A stretch of 64,000 nucleotides of DNA from Amycolatopsis sp. DSM 110486 (GTDB taxonomy: Bacteria > Actinomycetota > Actinomycetes > Mycobacteriales > Pseudonocardiaceae), in assembly GCF_019468465.1 (NCBI RefSeq), contig NZ_CP080519.1:7371001-7435000 (forward strand), read 5' to 3'. Shown one piece after another: positions 52,199-60,934 of the stretch. Below the pieces are notes generated by a model, which worked only from the letters and a program-made list of their open reading frames with translations, was not told the origin of the DNA and ran no database searches. Position numbers and translations under genes: made by a program. How positions within the stretch are numbered: the first letter of the stretch is position 1; every line of letters starts with the position of its first letter.

Positions 52199-52991
52199 CG
52201 GACACCGCCTGCAAGCCGGCCGGGCCCAGCTTCGCCGAAATCCGGTTCGCCGCCTCGGCCACCAGCGGGCCGAGCGCCGCAAACGCCTCCGGCTGCAGCG
52301 TGAACGTCAGCCCCGACACGCTGACCGCTCCGGCGACCACCCCGTCGGCATCCACCACCGGCGCGGCCACGCACCGCACGTGCGCCTCGTACTGCTCGTC
52401 GTCGACCACGTACCCGAGACTGTCCACAGTGGCCAGCGAAGCGCGGATGGCGGCCGGATCCGTGGAGGTCTTCGCCGTCCACGCCTTCAACGGCCCGGAG
52501 AGCACCTCGGCGACCTCGGCCTCCGGCAATCGCGACAGGATTGCCCGCCCGACGCCCGTGCAGTACAGCGGCACCTCGCCGCCCGGCCGCGTGTTCAGCC
52601 GGTACGCCTGCTCCGGCTCGAGCTTCTCCACGTACACCGCCCGGTCGGCGTGGCGCACCGCGTAGTGCACCGTGTGCCCGGTCCGCCGCCGCAGGTCAGC
52701 GAGCACGGGGCGGGTGGACCGGGTGGTGCGGCTGCCGGCGAGCACCGCGGCCGAGAGTCCGAGCAGCCTCGGCCCGACGTCGTACTGGCCACCGCCCGTC
52801 GCGGCGGCGAAACCGGCGTCCGCGAACGTCTGCAGCATCCGGTGCGCGGTGGGTTTCGGCAGGTCACAGGCCTTCGCGACGTCGGCGAGCCGGTGCGGCC
52901 CACCCGGGAGCGCGAGGGTCGCCAGCACTTCGAGCGCCTTGTCCACCGCGCCGCGGGGACTGTTCGCCGAGTCGTTGACAGCCTTGGTCAC
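52188..52991 (-). CDS. IclR family transcriptional regulator
   Basis: A 267-residue IclR regulator: winged helix (VDKALEVLATLA to KPTAHRMLQTFADAGF), then the effector domain (HTVHYAVRHADRAVYVEKLE, VGRAILSRL, AGAVSVSGL). A GTG start at 52991 follows AGGTAGG. It heads the two-gene minus-strand operon with the serine hydrolase and diverges from the dipeptide-type ABC operon, with two operator-like repeats between. It probably controls the whole 51-58 kb cluster. Confidence 0.9.
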   Translation of the reverse strand: MTKAVNDSANSPRGAVDKALEVLATLALPGGPHRLADVAKACDLPKPTAHRMLQTFADAGFAAATGGGQYDVGPRLLGLSAAVLAGSRTTRSTRPVLADLRRRTGHTVHYAVRHADRAVYVEKLEPEQAYRLNTRPGGEVPLYCTGVGRAILSRLPEAEVAEVLSGPLKAWTAKTSTDPAAIRASLATVDSLGYVVDDEQYEAHVRCVAAPVVDADGVVAGAVSVSGLTFTLQPEAFAALGPLVAEAANRISAKLGPAGLQAVSDED

Positions 52992-53015
52992 GGCGCCTAC
53001 CTTAGCGCAATCGCA

Positions 53016-53050
53016 TTCCACCTGACGGAACGGTCTTTCACTTCACGAAA
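53016..53050. promoter_or_regulatory. Tandem IclR-operator-like sites
   Basis: TTCCACCTGACGGAA (53016-53030) and TTTCACTTCACGAAA (53036-53050) fit the common pattern TTYCACYTSACGRAA and are 20 bp apart. They lie between the IclR gene and the importer operon. Confidence 0.6.
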
Positions 53051-53073
53051 CGATCGAAAGGAGTAGGCACCCC

Positions 53074-54621
53074 GTGGCCCCTCCGCGTCCCCGCCTGTCC
53101 CGCCGCGACGCCCTCCGGCTCGGCGGCCTCGCGCTGCCCGCACTCGCCCTGCCGAGCTTGCTCACCGCGTGCGGCAGCGCCGCCGGCACTCCCGGCACCG
53201 TGCTGCGCGTGGCCCAGACCTCGGACCCGAAAACCCTGGATCCCCAGAAACAGGGCGACCTGACCTCCATGAACGTGCTGATCAACATGTTCGACACGCT
53301 CACCACGCGAGGTCCGGACAACCAGCTCAAACCCGGGCTGGCCCTGTCGTGGTCCTCGCCCGACCCGCTGACCTGGCGCTTCAAGCTCCGGCCCGGCGTG
53401 AAGTTCCACAACGGCGAGCCGTGTGACGCCAAGGCCGTGGCCTTCAGCATCAACCGGCTGCTCGACCCCGCCACGAAGTCACCGATCGTCGAGCTGCGCT
53501 ACGTGAAGCAGGCCGTGGTCGTCGACCCGCTGACGGTGGACCTGCGCTGCAGCGAGGCCGACCCGATCATCCCCGCCAAGGTCTCGCTGTTCGGCGGCGT
53601 CGCCGTGCCACCGGAGTACCTGAAGCAGGTCGGTTCGGCCGGCTTCGCGAAGCATCCGGTGGGCACCGGGCCGTTCACCTTCGAGGAATTCGAGCGCGAC
53701 CACCAGCTGCGGATGCGCGCGAATCCCGCGTACTGGGGCGGCAAACCCGCCTACGACGAGCTCGTCTTCCTTCCGATGGCCGACCCGTCGTCCGCGCTCG
53801 CTTCGCTGCAGAGCGACGAGGTGGACATCGTCGCAGGCCTGACGCCCGACGCCGCGCTGCAGATCCAGGGGTACCCGGGCGTCGAGATCCGCCACTTCCC
53901 GGGCATCCGCACCTCGTACCTCTCGCTCGACACCACGCAAGGCCCGTTGCGCGACGTGCGGGTGCGCCAGGCGCTCAACCACGCCGTCGACGTGCCGCTG
54001 CTGATCAAGGCGGTGCTCGACGGCAAAGCCCGCGAGGTGCCGACGATGTTCCCGCGCGAGTCGTTCGGCTTCGACCCGTCGATCACGCCGTACACGCGCG
54101 ACCTTGGCGAAGCCAAGCGCCTGCTGGCCGAGGCCGGGTACGCGAACGGGTTCGACACGTCGATCAGCGCGCTCACGGCCGACTCCAACGTCGCGGAGGC
54201 GATTTCCGGGCTGCTCGCGAAGGTCGGCGTGCGGGCGCGCGTCGACCTCGTGGACTCCGGCACCTACACGAGCCGGCTGACGTCGGACAACCGCGGCGCG
54301 CTCGGCCCGATCTACCTCGCCGCCAGCACCGGCTGGACGCTCGACGCCGAAAGCCTGGTGCAGTCCAACGTCCGCCACGACCGGCGCCAAAGCCGCTGGC
54401 ACAACGCCGAAGCCGATCGGCTCATCGACGGCGAGGAACTCTCCCTCGCGCCCGCCGACCGGCAGAAGGCCTTTACGTCGCTGCAGCAACTTCTGAAGCA
54501 GGAGGCGCCGTTCGTGTTCCTTTACCAGATCGACAACGTCTACGCGGTCAACACCCGGCCGACGTGGCAGCCCGGTGTCGTCGGCGTGCTCGCCATGGCC
54601 TCGGCGAGGGTGACCCCGTGA
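53074..54621 (+). CDS. Dipeptide-type ABC transporter substrate-binding lipoprotein
   Basis: A 515-residue SBP_bac_5 receptor. The N-terminus combines a twin-arginine motif (LSRRDALRLGG, R10-R11) with a lipobox LTAC (Cys33), as in Tat lipoproteins. The binding domain has SDPKTLDPQKQGD, NQLKPGLALSWSS and GVKFHNGEPCDAKAVAFSINR. The GTG start is preceded by AAGGAG ten bases away. It overlaps the permease gene by four bases. Ligands of such receptors are peptides, sugars or opine-like compounds. Confidence 0.92.
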   Translation: MAPPRPRLSRRDALRLGGLALPALALPSLLTACGSAAGTPGTVLRVAQTSDPKTLDPQKQGDLTSMNVLINMFDTLTTRGPDNQLKPGLALSWSSPDPLTWRFKLRPGVKFHNGEPCDAKAVAFSINRLLDPATKSPIVELRYVKQAVVVDPLTVDLRCSEADPIIPAKVSLFGGVAVPPEYLKQVGSAGFAKHPVGTGPFTFEEFERDHQLRMRANPAYWGGKPAYDELVFLPMADPSSALASLQSDEVDIVAGLTPDAALQIQGYPGVEIRHFPGIRTSYLSLDTTQGPLRDVRVRQALNHAVDVPLLIKAVLDGKAREVPTMFPRESFGFDPSITPYTRDLGEAKRLLAEAGYANGFDTSISALTADSNVAEAISGLLAKVGVRARVDLVDSGTYTSRLTSDNRGALGPIYLAASTGWTLDAESLVQSNVRHDRRQSRWHNAEADRLIDGEELSLAPADRQKAFTSLQQLLKQEAPFVFLYQIDNVYAVNTRPTWQPGVVGVLAMASARVTP

Positions 54622-55592
54622 CGGCGCCGGTCACCACCGCCACCCGGCTGCCCGCGCGAGCCGGCGCCGGCGTGCTGCGCGTGGTCGTGACGAAGGTGCT
54701 CACGGCGATCGTGGTGCTGTTCTTCGTGGCCACGGCGGCGTTCCTGCTCGTGCGGCTCTCGGGCGACCCCGTGAAGCTGATCCTCCCGCCCGACGCCACC
54801 GCGGCGCAGGAGGCGACGCTGCGCGCGAGCCTCGGGCTCGACCGGCCGCTGATCACGCAGTACCTCGACTACCTCGCCGGCCTGCCCCGGCTGAAGCTCG
54901 GCACCTCGCTCGTCTACGACCAGCCGGTGACCGACGTGCTGTTCTCCCGCATCCCGGCGACGCTGGAGCTGGCGGGGGCCGCGCTGCTGGTCGCGCTCGC
55001 GCTCGCGGTGCCGGCGGGCACGTTCGCCGCGATGCGCCGCGGCCGCGCCGGCGACTCCGGCGTGATGGCCGGTGTCCTGGTCGGACAGTCCACTCCGGCC
55101 TTCTGGGTCGGGATCCTGCTCATCCTGATCTTCGCGGTGCAGCTGAAGATCCTGCCCGCGTCGGGCTACGGCGGAATCGAGCACCTGATCCTGCCCGCGG
55201 TCACGCTCGCCGTGTACTCGGTGGCGGTGATCGCGCGGCTGCTGCGCTCGTCGCTGATCGACGTGCTCGGTTCGGACTTCATCCGCACCGCGAAAGCCAA
55301 GGGCCTCGGCACTGGCGGGATCGTGCTCGGCCACGGCATGCGCAACGCCGCGCTGCCCGTGGTCACGGTCGTCGGCCTCGAGGTCGGCTCGCTGCTGGGT
55401 GGCGCGATCCTCACCGAGCAGGTGTTCTCGTGGCCCGGCCTCGGCCGGCTCACGGTCGAGGCGATCCAGAACCGCGACTTCCCGCTCGTGCAGGCGGCGG
55501 TGCTGTTCTTCGCCGCCACGTTCGTGATCGTGAACCTGCTGGTGGACCTGTCCTACACGATTCTCGACCCGAGGGTGCGGGTGACCTCATGA
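54618..55592 (+). CDS. Dipeptide-type ABC transporter permease (DppB type)
   Basis: A 324-residue permease with six hydrophobic segments and the DppB features TAAFLLVRLSGDPVKL, LGLDRPLITQYLDYL and the EAA loop RTAKAKGLGTGGIVLGHGM. The GTG start overlaps the receptor stop, and its stop overlaps the next permease start. It forms half the channel. Confidence 0.92.
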   Translation: MTAPVTTATRLPARAGAGVLRVVVTKVLTAIVVLFFVATAAFLLVRLSGDPVKLILPPDATAAQEATLRASLGLDRPLITQYLDYLAGLPRLKLGTSLVYDQPVTDVLFSRIPATLELAGAALLVALALAVPAGTFAAMRRGRAGDSGVMAGVLVGQSTPAFWVGILLILIFAVQLKILPASGYGGIEHLILPAVTLAVYSVAVIARLLRSSLIDVLGSDFIRTAKAKGLGTGGIVLGHGMRNAALPVVTVVGLEVGSLLGGAILTEQVFSWPGLGRLTVEAIQNRDFPLVQAAVLFFAATFVIVNLLVDLSYTILDPRVRVTS

Positions 55593-56479
55593 CCGCCATC
55601 ACCGCTGTCGCCACTGTGCGATCCGTCCGGCCGAGCGCCGTGCGCGCGATGCTGCGCAACCGGCTCGGCGCCGTCGCCGTGGCCGTGCTCGCGCTGATGG
55701 TGCTGGTCGCGGTGTTCGCACCGCTCATCGCGCCGTACGACCCGGGCGCGCAGGATCTGCTGGTGCGCCTGCACCCGCCTGCGTGGCAATCGGGCGGCGA
55801 CGCGAGGCACCTCCTCGGCACCGACCAGCTCGGGCGCGACATCCTTTCGCGGCTTTGTTACGGCGCACGGATTTCGTTGCTGGTGGGGGCGTGCGCGGCG
55901 CTGCTCGCCGGGATCGTCGGCGCGGCGATCGGGCTGGTGGCCGGGTTCCTCGGCGGCTGGTTCGACCGGATCCTCATGCGCCTGGCCGACATCCAGCTCG
56001 CGTTCCCGCCGATCCTGCTCGCGCTCGCCATTGTCGGGTTCCTCGGCTCCGGCCTGTGGTACGTGGTGCTGGTGCTCGGCTTCACGGGCTGGGTCTCCTA
56101 CGCCCGCGTTATCCGCTCCGAAGTGCTTTCCTTGCGCACCAGGGAGTTCGTCACGGAGGCGCGGGCGATCGGCGTCACGGACCTCGCGATCATGCGCCGC
56201 CACCTGCTGCCCAACGTGATGGCGCCGCTCGCCACCATCGGCACGCTGCACGTGGCCGCCGCGATCGTGGCCGAGGCGTCGCTGAGCTACCTCGGCCTCG
56301 GCGTGCCGAAACAGACCGTGACCTGGGGCGGCATGCTCAGCGACGGCCAGCTGTACCTGGGCACGTCGTGGTGGGTGGCCGTGTTCCCCGGCATCGCGCT
56401 GATGCTCACCGCGCTGTCCGTCAACATCACCGGAGACGTCCTGCGCGACGTCGCGGACCCGAAGGCGTACCGCTCATGA
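55589..56479 (+). CDS. Dipeptide-type ABC transporter permease (DppC type)
   Basis: A 296-residue permease. The cytoplasmic start is followed by a first membrane helix and HLLGTDQLGRDILSRLCYGARISL, the DppC signature, and an EAA loop EARAIGVTDLAIMRRHLLPNV. All boundaries in the operon are 4-bp overlaps, supporting one transcript. It pairs with the DppB-type permease. Confidence 0.92.
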   Translation: MTAITAVATVRSVRPSAVRAMLRNRLGAVAVAVLALMVLVAVFAPLIAPYDPGAQDLLVRLHPPAWQSGGDARHLLGTDQLGRDILSRLCYGARISLLVGACAALLAGIVGAAIGLVAGFLGGWFDRILMRLADIQLAFPPILLALAIVGFLGSGLWYVVLVLGFTGWVSYARVIRSEVLSLRTREFVTEARAIGVTDLAIMRRHLLPNVMAPLATIGTLHVAAAIVAEASLSYLGLGVPKQTVTWGGMLSDGQLYLGTSWWVAVFPGIALMLTALSVNITGDVLRDVADPKAYRS

Positions 56480-57267
56480 GCCTCGTGGAGATCAAGGACC
56501 TGAGGGTTGAGTTCCGGCTCGACACCGGCACGGTCACGGCCGTCGACGGCGTGAGCTTCGCCGTGGACGAGGGCGAGACGCTGGCGGTGGTGGGGGAGTC
56601 GGGCAGCGGCAAAACGGCCACGGCCCTGTCGTTGCTTCGGCTGAACCCCGAACCGCCGTGCGTCTACGAGGGTGAGGTGCTGCTCGACGGGCGTGACGTA
56701 CTACGACTGTCCGAAAAGGACCTCCGGCGCATCCGCGGCAACGACGTCGCCATGGTCTTCCAGGACCCGATGACGAGCCTCAACCCGGTGAAACGCGTGG
56801 GTGCGCAGGTCGCGGAAGTCGTCCGCCGGCACGCACGTGCTTCGCGGGCCGAAGCGGCCAAAGCCGCGGTCGAAGCGCTGGCCGAGGCCGGGATCCCGGA
56901 CGCGGAACGGCGGGCGGCCCAGTACCCGCACCAGCTTTCCGGTGGGCTGCGCCAGCGCGTGATGATCGCGATGGCGCTGGTCGGCCGGCCGCGGGTGCTC
57001 GTGGCCGACGAGCCGACAACCGCGCTCGACGTGACCGTGCAGGCGCAGATCCTGGAGCTGCTCGTGGAGCTGCAGCGCCGCCACGGCATGGCGATCGTGC
57101 TGATCACCCACGACTTGGGCGTGGTGGCCGAGGTCGCCGACCGGGTCGTGGTGATGCGCTCGGGCCGCGTGGTCGAGACCGGCGCAGTACTGCCGGTGTT
57201 CGAGACACCGCAAGAGGAGTACACGCGCGAGCTGCTGCGCGCCACACCGAAGCTGGAGCGGGTATGA
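56476..57267 (+). CDS. Dipeptide-type ABC transporter ATP-binding protein (DppD type)
   Basis: A 263-residue ATPase with Walker A GESGSGKTA, signature LSGGLRQRV, Walker B VLVADEPTTALD and switch His in ITHDLGVV. The usual C-terminal oligopeptide extension is short and lacks the Cys cluster seen in longer DppD proteins. ATG overlaps the permease stop. Confidence 0.92.
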   Translation: MSLVEIKDLRVEFRLDTGTVTAVDGVSFAVDEGETLAVVGESGSGKTATALSLLRLNPEPPCVYEGEVLLDGRDVLRLSEKDLRRIRGNDVAMVFQDPMTSLNPVKRVGAQVAEVVRRHARASRAEAAKAAVEALAEAGIPDAERRAAQYPHQLSGGLRQRVMIAMALVGRPRVLVADEPTTALDVTVQAQILELLVELQRRHGMAIVLITHDLGVVAEVADRVVVMRSGRVVETGAVLPVFETPQEEYTRELLRATPKLERV

Positions 57268-58064
57268 CGAACCTGGTCGAGATCCGGGGCCTGCGCAAGG
57301 ACTACGGCGCGGTGTCCGCCGTAGACGACGTCGACCTCGACGTGGTCTCCGGCGAGACGCTCGCCGTGGTCGGGGAATCGGGGTCGGGCAAGACGACGCT
57401 GACGCGGCTGTTGCTGCGGCTGGCCGAGCCGACGGCGGGCAGTGTCCGCTTCGACGGCGCCGACCTGGCGACGCTGCCCGCGGCCCGCCTGCGCAAGGTG
57501 CGCCGCGAGATGCAGGTGGTGCTGCAGGATCCGTACTCCAGCATGAACCCGCGCCTGCGCGTCACCGAGATCGTGGGCGAACCGCTGGTCACGCACGAGC
57601 GCGGCCTGCGCGGTCGGCGTGGCCGCACGCGGTTGCGCGCGCGGGTCGACGAGCTGCTCGACGCCGTCGGCCTCGCGCCGGAGGTGCAGGACCGCTACCC
57701 GCACGAGTTCTCCGGCGGGCAGCGCCAGCGCATCTCCATCGCCCGCGCGCTCGCCCTCGAACCGCGGCTGGTCGTGCTGGACGAGCCGACGAGCGCCCTC
57801 GACGTCTCCGTGCAGGCGCAGGTGCTCGACCTGCTCGCCGAACTGCAGTCGCGGCTGCAGCTGACGTACGTGTTCGTGTCGCACAACCTCGCGGTGGTGC
57901 AGCAGATCGCCGACCGGGTGGCGGTGATGCGGGCGGGCCGGATCGTGGAACTCGCGTCGAAACAGCGGCTCTTCTCGGCGCCAGAGCACGAGTACACGCG
58001 GACGTTGCTCGACGCGGTGCCGGACCCGGATCCGCGGCGGGCCCGGCGATGGGCCGCGTCGTGA
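57264..58064 (+). CDS. Dipeptide-type ABC transporter ATP-binding protein (DppF type)
   Basis: A 266-residue ATPase, the partner of the preceding protein. Walker A GESGSGKTT, signature FSGGQRQRI, Walker B LVVLDEPTSALD, and SHNLAVVQQIADRVAVM are present. ATG overlaps the previous stop. It is the last gene of the importer operon; the converging ROK gene ends 16 bases on. Confidence 0.92.
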   Translation: MTNLVEIRGLRKDYGAVSAVDDVDLDVVSGETLAVVGESGSGKTTLTRLLLRLAEPTAGSVRFDGADLATLPAARLRKVRREMQVVLQDPYSSMNPRLRVTEIVGEPLVTHERGLRGRRGRTRLRARVDELLDAVGLAPEVQDRYPHEFSGGQRQRISIARALALEPRLVVLDEPTSALDVSVQAQVLDLLAELQSRLQLTYVFVSHNLAVVQQIADRVAVMRAGRIVELASKQRLFSAPEHEYTRTLLDAVPDPDPRRARRWAAS

Positions 58065-58080
58065 GGTGGCCGACGTGACC

Positions 58081-59010
58081 TCAGTGCCGCGACAGCACCA
58101 GGCCCGCGCCGCCGAGCAGCACGATGTCGTCGGCCGGGCCGGTGTTGACCAGCACCCGCGGGGGTTCCGCGCCGGTGGCCCACGACGAGTCCTCGCGCAG
58201 GCGGTGCTCGATGCGGGCGCGGAACGCTTCGCCGCCTTCGGACGCTTCGCCGTGGAGGATGAAGAGGCCGGGGGCGAACAGCTGCTGGATGTTGACCAGG
58301 CCCAGGGCGATGTTGCCCGCGTACTCGTCGAGCAGCGGGTCGCCGGCCAGCTCGCGGACGCCGCGGGCGGCCAGCCCGCGCCGTTCGGCCTCGGCGCGCA
58401 GCCACGACGTGGTCGCGACGGTTTTCCAGCAGCCGCGTGCGCCGCAGGTGCACGGCAGACCGCTCGCGGCCACCGTCATGTGCGCGCCGCTGCGCCCACC
58501 CGGCGGGGCGAGCACCTCACCGTCGTAGAGGATGCCGACGCCGAGGACCTCGCCGGTGGACACCGACGCGAACGTCGTGCGGCCGCGGCCCGGGCCGAAC
58601 CAGCGGTCGCCGAGGACCTGCACGCGGGCGAGGTGTTCCACATGCACGGGGACGCCCACGAGCCGGGTCACGACGTCGGCCACCGGGTAGCCGTGCAGCG
58701 CGGGCACTTCGTGCACCTCGATGATCACGCCCGCCGACGCGTCGAGCAGGCCCGCGGCGGCGATCCCGACTCCGGCCGGTGCGCTCGGGAACCGCAGCGC
58801 CGAGGTGAGCGCGGCGTCGATCTCGCCGGGGTCGGCCGTGCCGTGCGGGTACATCGCCTCGGCCTGCCAGAGCACCGTGCCCGACAAGTCGAGCAACGCG
58901 GCGCGCACGCGCCCGGGCACCAGCTCGACGGCGCCGAGCAGCGGTGCGTCCGGCGTGCGCGGCTCGGCAGCCGGAACCAGCCGCAGTGCTGGCCGTTCGC
59001 CGGAATTCAT
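58081..59010 (-). CDS. ROK family protein lacking kinase residues
   Basis: A 309-residue ROK-fold protein without an N-terminal helix-turn-helix. The zinc-like motif C187-T-C189-G-A-R-G-C194 is kept, but the Glu that normally follows is Lys196. The phosphate-binding D-x-G-G-T start is absent (GAVELVPGRVRAALLD), and the region of the catalytic Asp (normally E-N-D-A-N) reads VEHLARVQVLGD. It is thus probably a sugar-sensing or non-catalytic protein rather than a glucokinase. It lies on the minus strand between the importer operon and the creatininase operon. Confidence 0.8.
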   Translation of the reverse strand: MNSGERPALRLVPAAEPRTPDAPLLGAVELVPGRVRAALLDLSGTVLWQAEAMYPHGTADPGEIDAALTSALRFPSAPAGVGIAAAGLLDASAGVIIEVHEVPALHGYPVADVVTRLVGVPVHVEHLARVQVLGDRWFGPGRGRTTFASVSTGEVLGVGILYDGEVLAPPGGRSGAHMTVAASGLPCTCGARGCWKTVATTSWLRAEAERRGLAARGVRELAGDPLLDEYAGNIALGLVNIQQLFAPGLFILHGEASEGGEAFRARIEHRLREDSSWATGAEPPRVLVNTGPADDIVLLGGAGLVLSRH

Positions 59011-59051
59011 GCGGTCACGATGCCACGCCCGGCCCGACGAGGGGAGCCCAC

Positions 59052-59810
59052 ATGCCCGAACTGACGCGGATGACCTGGCGGGAGGTGCGCGCGGCCGCGC
59101 CGTCGGCCATCGCGGTGCTGCCGATCGGCTCGCAGGAGCAGCACGCGGGCCACCTGCCGATGGGCACCGACACGATGCTCGCCGAGGCCGTGGTCGACGG
59201 CGCGCTCACCCGCCTCGGCGGCGATCCGGAGGTCGTGCGGCTGCCCGCGCTGCCGTTCGGCCACAGCCCGCACCACCTGTTCGCCGCGGCCGTTTCGCTC
59301 TCGGCCGCCACACTGCAGGCCGTGCTCGCCGACGTGCTCGATTCGCTCGTGCGCAGCGGCTTCCGGCGCGTGTTCGTGGTCAACGGCCACGGCGGCAACG
59401 ACGAGATCATGCGCCTGGCGGTGAAGCAGTACGCGCTGCAGGCCGACGTCGCACTCGCCGCGTGCTCGTACTGGTCGCTCGGCGAAGCCGCTTCGCCGGG
59501 TCACGCCGGGCTGTTCGAGACGTCGCTGATGCTCGCCGCGAAGCCGGACCTGGTGCGCGAACCCGCGCCTCGGCCGGACGTGACCCCGCCGCCGTTGTTC
59601 GACCGGCCGCCCTACCCCGGGCTGACGGTCGAGCGCCACGGCGAGTGGGCCCGCGTCGGCGGCTCCACCGACGACGCCACGGCGGCGACCGCCGACCGCG
59701 GTGCCGACCTGCTCGACCGGCGGGTGGCGGCCTTGGCGGCGGCGATCCGCGCTTTCCACAACGCCACCGCGGCCACCGGAGAACACGTACACACCGAAGG
59801 GGAGGCATGA
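59052..59810 (+). CDS. Creatininase family protein
   Basis: A 252-residue metal-dependent amidohydrolase-like enzyme. The motif SQEQHAGHLPMGTD gives candidate metal ligands E29, H31 and D40, and NGHGGND supplies H113; a later Glu lies in HAGLFETSLML. The family includes creatinine amidohydrolase and the mycofactocin protein MftE. The substrate is unknown. GAGGGGAG precedes the ATG. Its stop overlaps the next gene by four bases, so both enzymes probably act on one compound, which may enter by the dipeptide-type importer. Confidence 0.87.
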   Translation: MPELTRMTWREVRAAAPSAIAVLPIGSQEQHAGHLPMGTDTMLAEAVVDGALTRLGGDPEVVRLPALPFGHSPHHLFAAAVSLSAATLQAVLADVLDSLVRSGFRRVFVVNGHGGNDEIMRLAVKQYALQADVALAACSYWSLGEAASPGHAGLFETSLMLAAKPDLVREPAPRPDVTPPPLFDRPPYPGLTVERHGEWARVGGSTDDATAATADRGADLLDRRVAALAAAIRAFHNATAATGEHVHTEGEA

Positions 59811-60934
59811 AGATCACCGACGTCGACGTGCAGGTCGTGAACCTGCCGTTGACCAACCCGTTCACCAGCTCGTTCGAGACCAAGACGGGGGAGACCCGCA
59901 CGGTCGTGCGCCTGCGCACCGACACCGGCGTGGAGGGCTGGGGCGAGACGATGTGGGGCCGCCCGGTCGCGGAGCTCACGCGCCAGCTCGGCGCGGAGCT
60001 GGTGGGCAAGAGTCCGTTCGCGCTGGAGGCGTTCCACCAGCGGCACCACATGGTGCCCTTCTTCCACGGCTACCTGGGCTACGCGGCGCTGGCGGCGCTG
60101 GACGTCGCGTGCTGGGACGTGATGGGCAAGGCCACCGGGCAGCGCGTGACCGACCTGCTGGGCGGCCCGGTGCGCGAGGAGGTGCCGATCACCGCGCTGG
60201 TGACCCGCGCCGACGCGCCCGGCGCGCAGGGCCGTGAGCTGGCGCAGGGGATCGCCGAGCACGCGGCGAAGGTCGTGGCCGAGGGCGGCTTCACGGCCGT
60301 GAAGCTCAAGGGCACCACGGATGTCTTCGGTGACGTCAAGATCATGCGGGAGCTGCGGCGAGCGCTGCCGGACGTCCAGCTGCGCGTGGACCCGAACGCC
60401 GCGTGGTCCGTGCCCGACTCGATCCGCGCGGGGCTGGCGATGGAGGAGCTCGACCTGGAGTACCTCGAAGACCCGTGCGTGGGCATCGAGGGCATGAGCC
60501 AGGTCCGCGCAAAGGTGCGGATCCCCTTGTGCACCAACATGTGCGTGGTTCGGTTCGAGGAGTTCGCCCCGGCGATGCGCCTCGGCGCGGTGGACGTGAT
60601 CCACGGCGACGTCTACAAGTGGGGCGGCATCGCGGCGACGAAGGCGCTCGCCGCGCACTGCGAGACGTTCGGCCTCGGCATGAACCTGCACAGCGGCGGC
60701 GAGCTGGGCATCGCGACGGCCGCGCACCTCGCCGTGGTCGCCAGCACGCCCGTGCTCTCGCGCGCGATCGACAGCATGTACTACCTGCACGTGGACGACA
60801 TCGTCGAGCCGCTGCACCTGGAGGCCGGCCGTCTGCGCGTGCCGACCGGCCCCGGCCTGGGTGTGGAGGTCGACGAGGACAAGCTCGCCTTCTACGCCGC
60901 GAAGAACGCCGCCGAAGGCGACCTCACGGGCTGA
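59807..60934 (+). CDS. Enolase-superfamily dehydratase/epimerase (mandelate racemase/MLE group)
   Basis: A 375-residue enolase-superfamily protein. Capping domain 1-125 is followed by the barrel. Catalytic and metal residues are visible: K166-x-K168, D195, N197, E221 (YLEDPC), N244, D268 and H295 (NLHSGGELG). The DPNAAW, LEDPC and CTNM segments resemble glucarate-dehydratase-like members, although the N-H-D motif of true glucarate dehydratase is not seen. It may dehydrate a sugar acid or epimerise a dipeptide. It overlaps the creatininase gene by four bases and the converging TetR gene by 11. Confidence 0.87.
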   Translation: MKITDVDVQVVNLPLTNPFTSSFETKTGETRTVVRLRTDTGVEGWGETMWGRPVAELTRQLGAELVGKSPFALEAFHQRHHMVPFFHGYLGYAALAALDVACWDVMGKATGQRVTDLLGGPVREEVPITALVTRADAPGAQGRELAQGIAEHAAKVVAEGGFTAVKLKGTTDVFGDVKIMRELRRALPDVQLRVDPNAAWSVPDSIRAGLAMEELDLEYLEDPCVGIEGMSQVRAKVRIPLCTNMCVVRFEEFAPAMRLGAVDVIHGDVYKWGGIAATKALAAHCETFGLGMNLHSGGELGIATAAHLAVVASTPVLSRAIDSMYYLHVDDIVEPLHLEAGRLRVPTGPGLGVEVDEDKLAFYAAKNAAEGDLTG

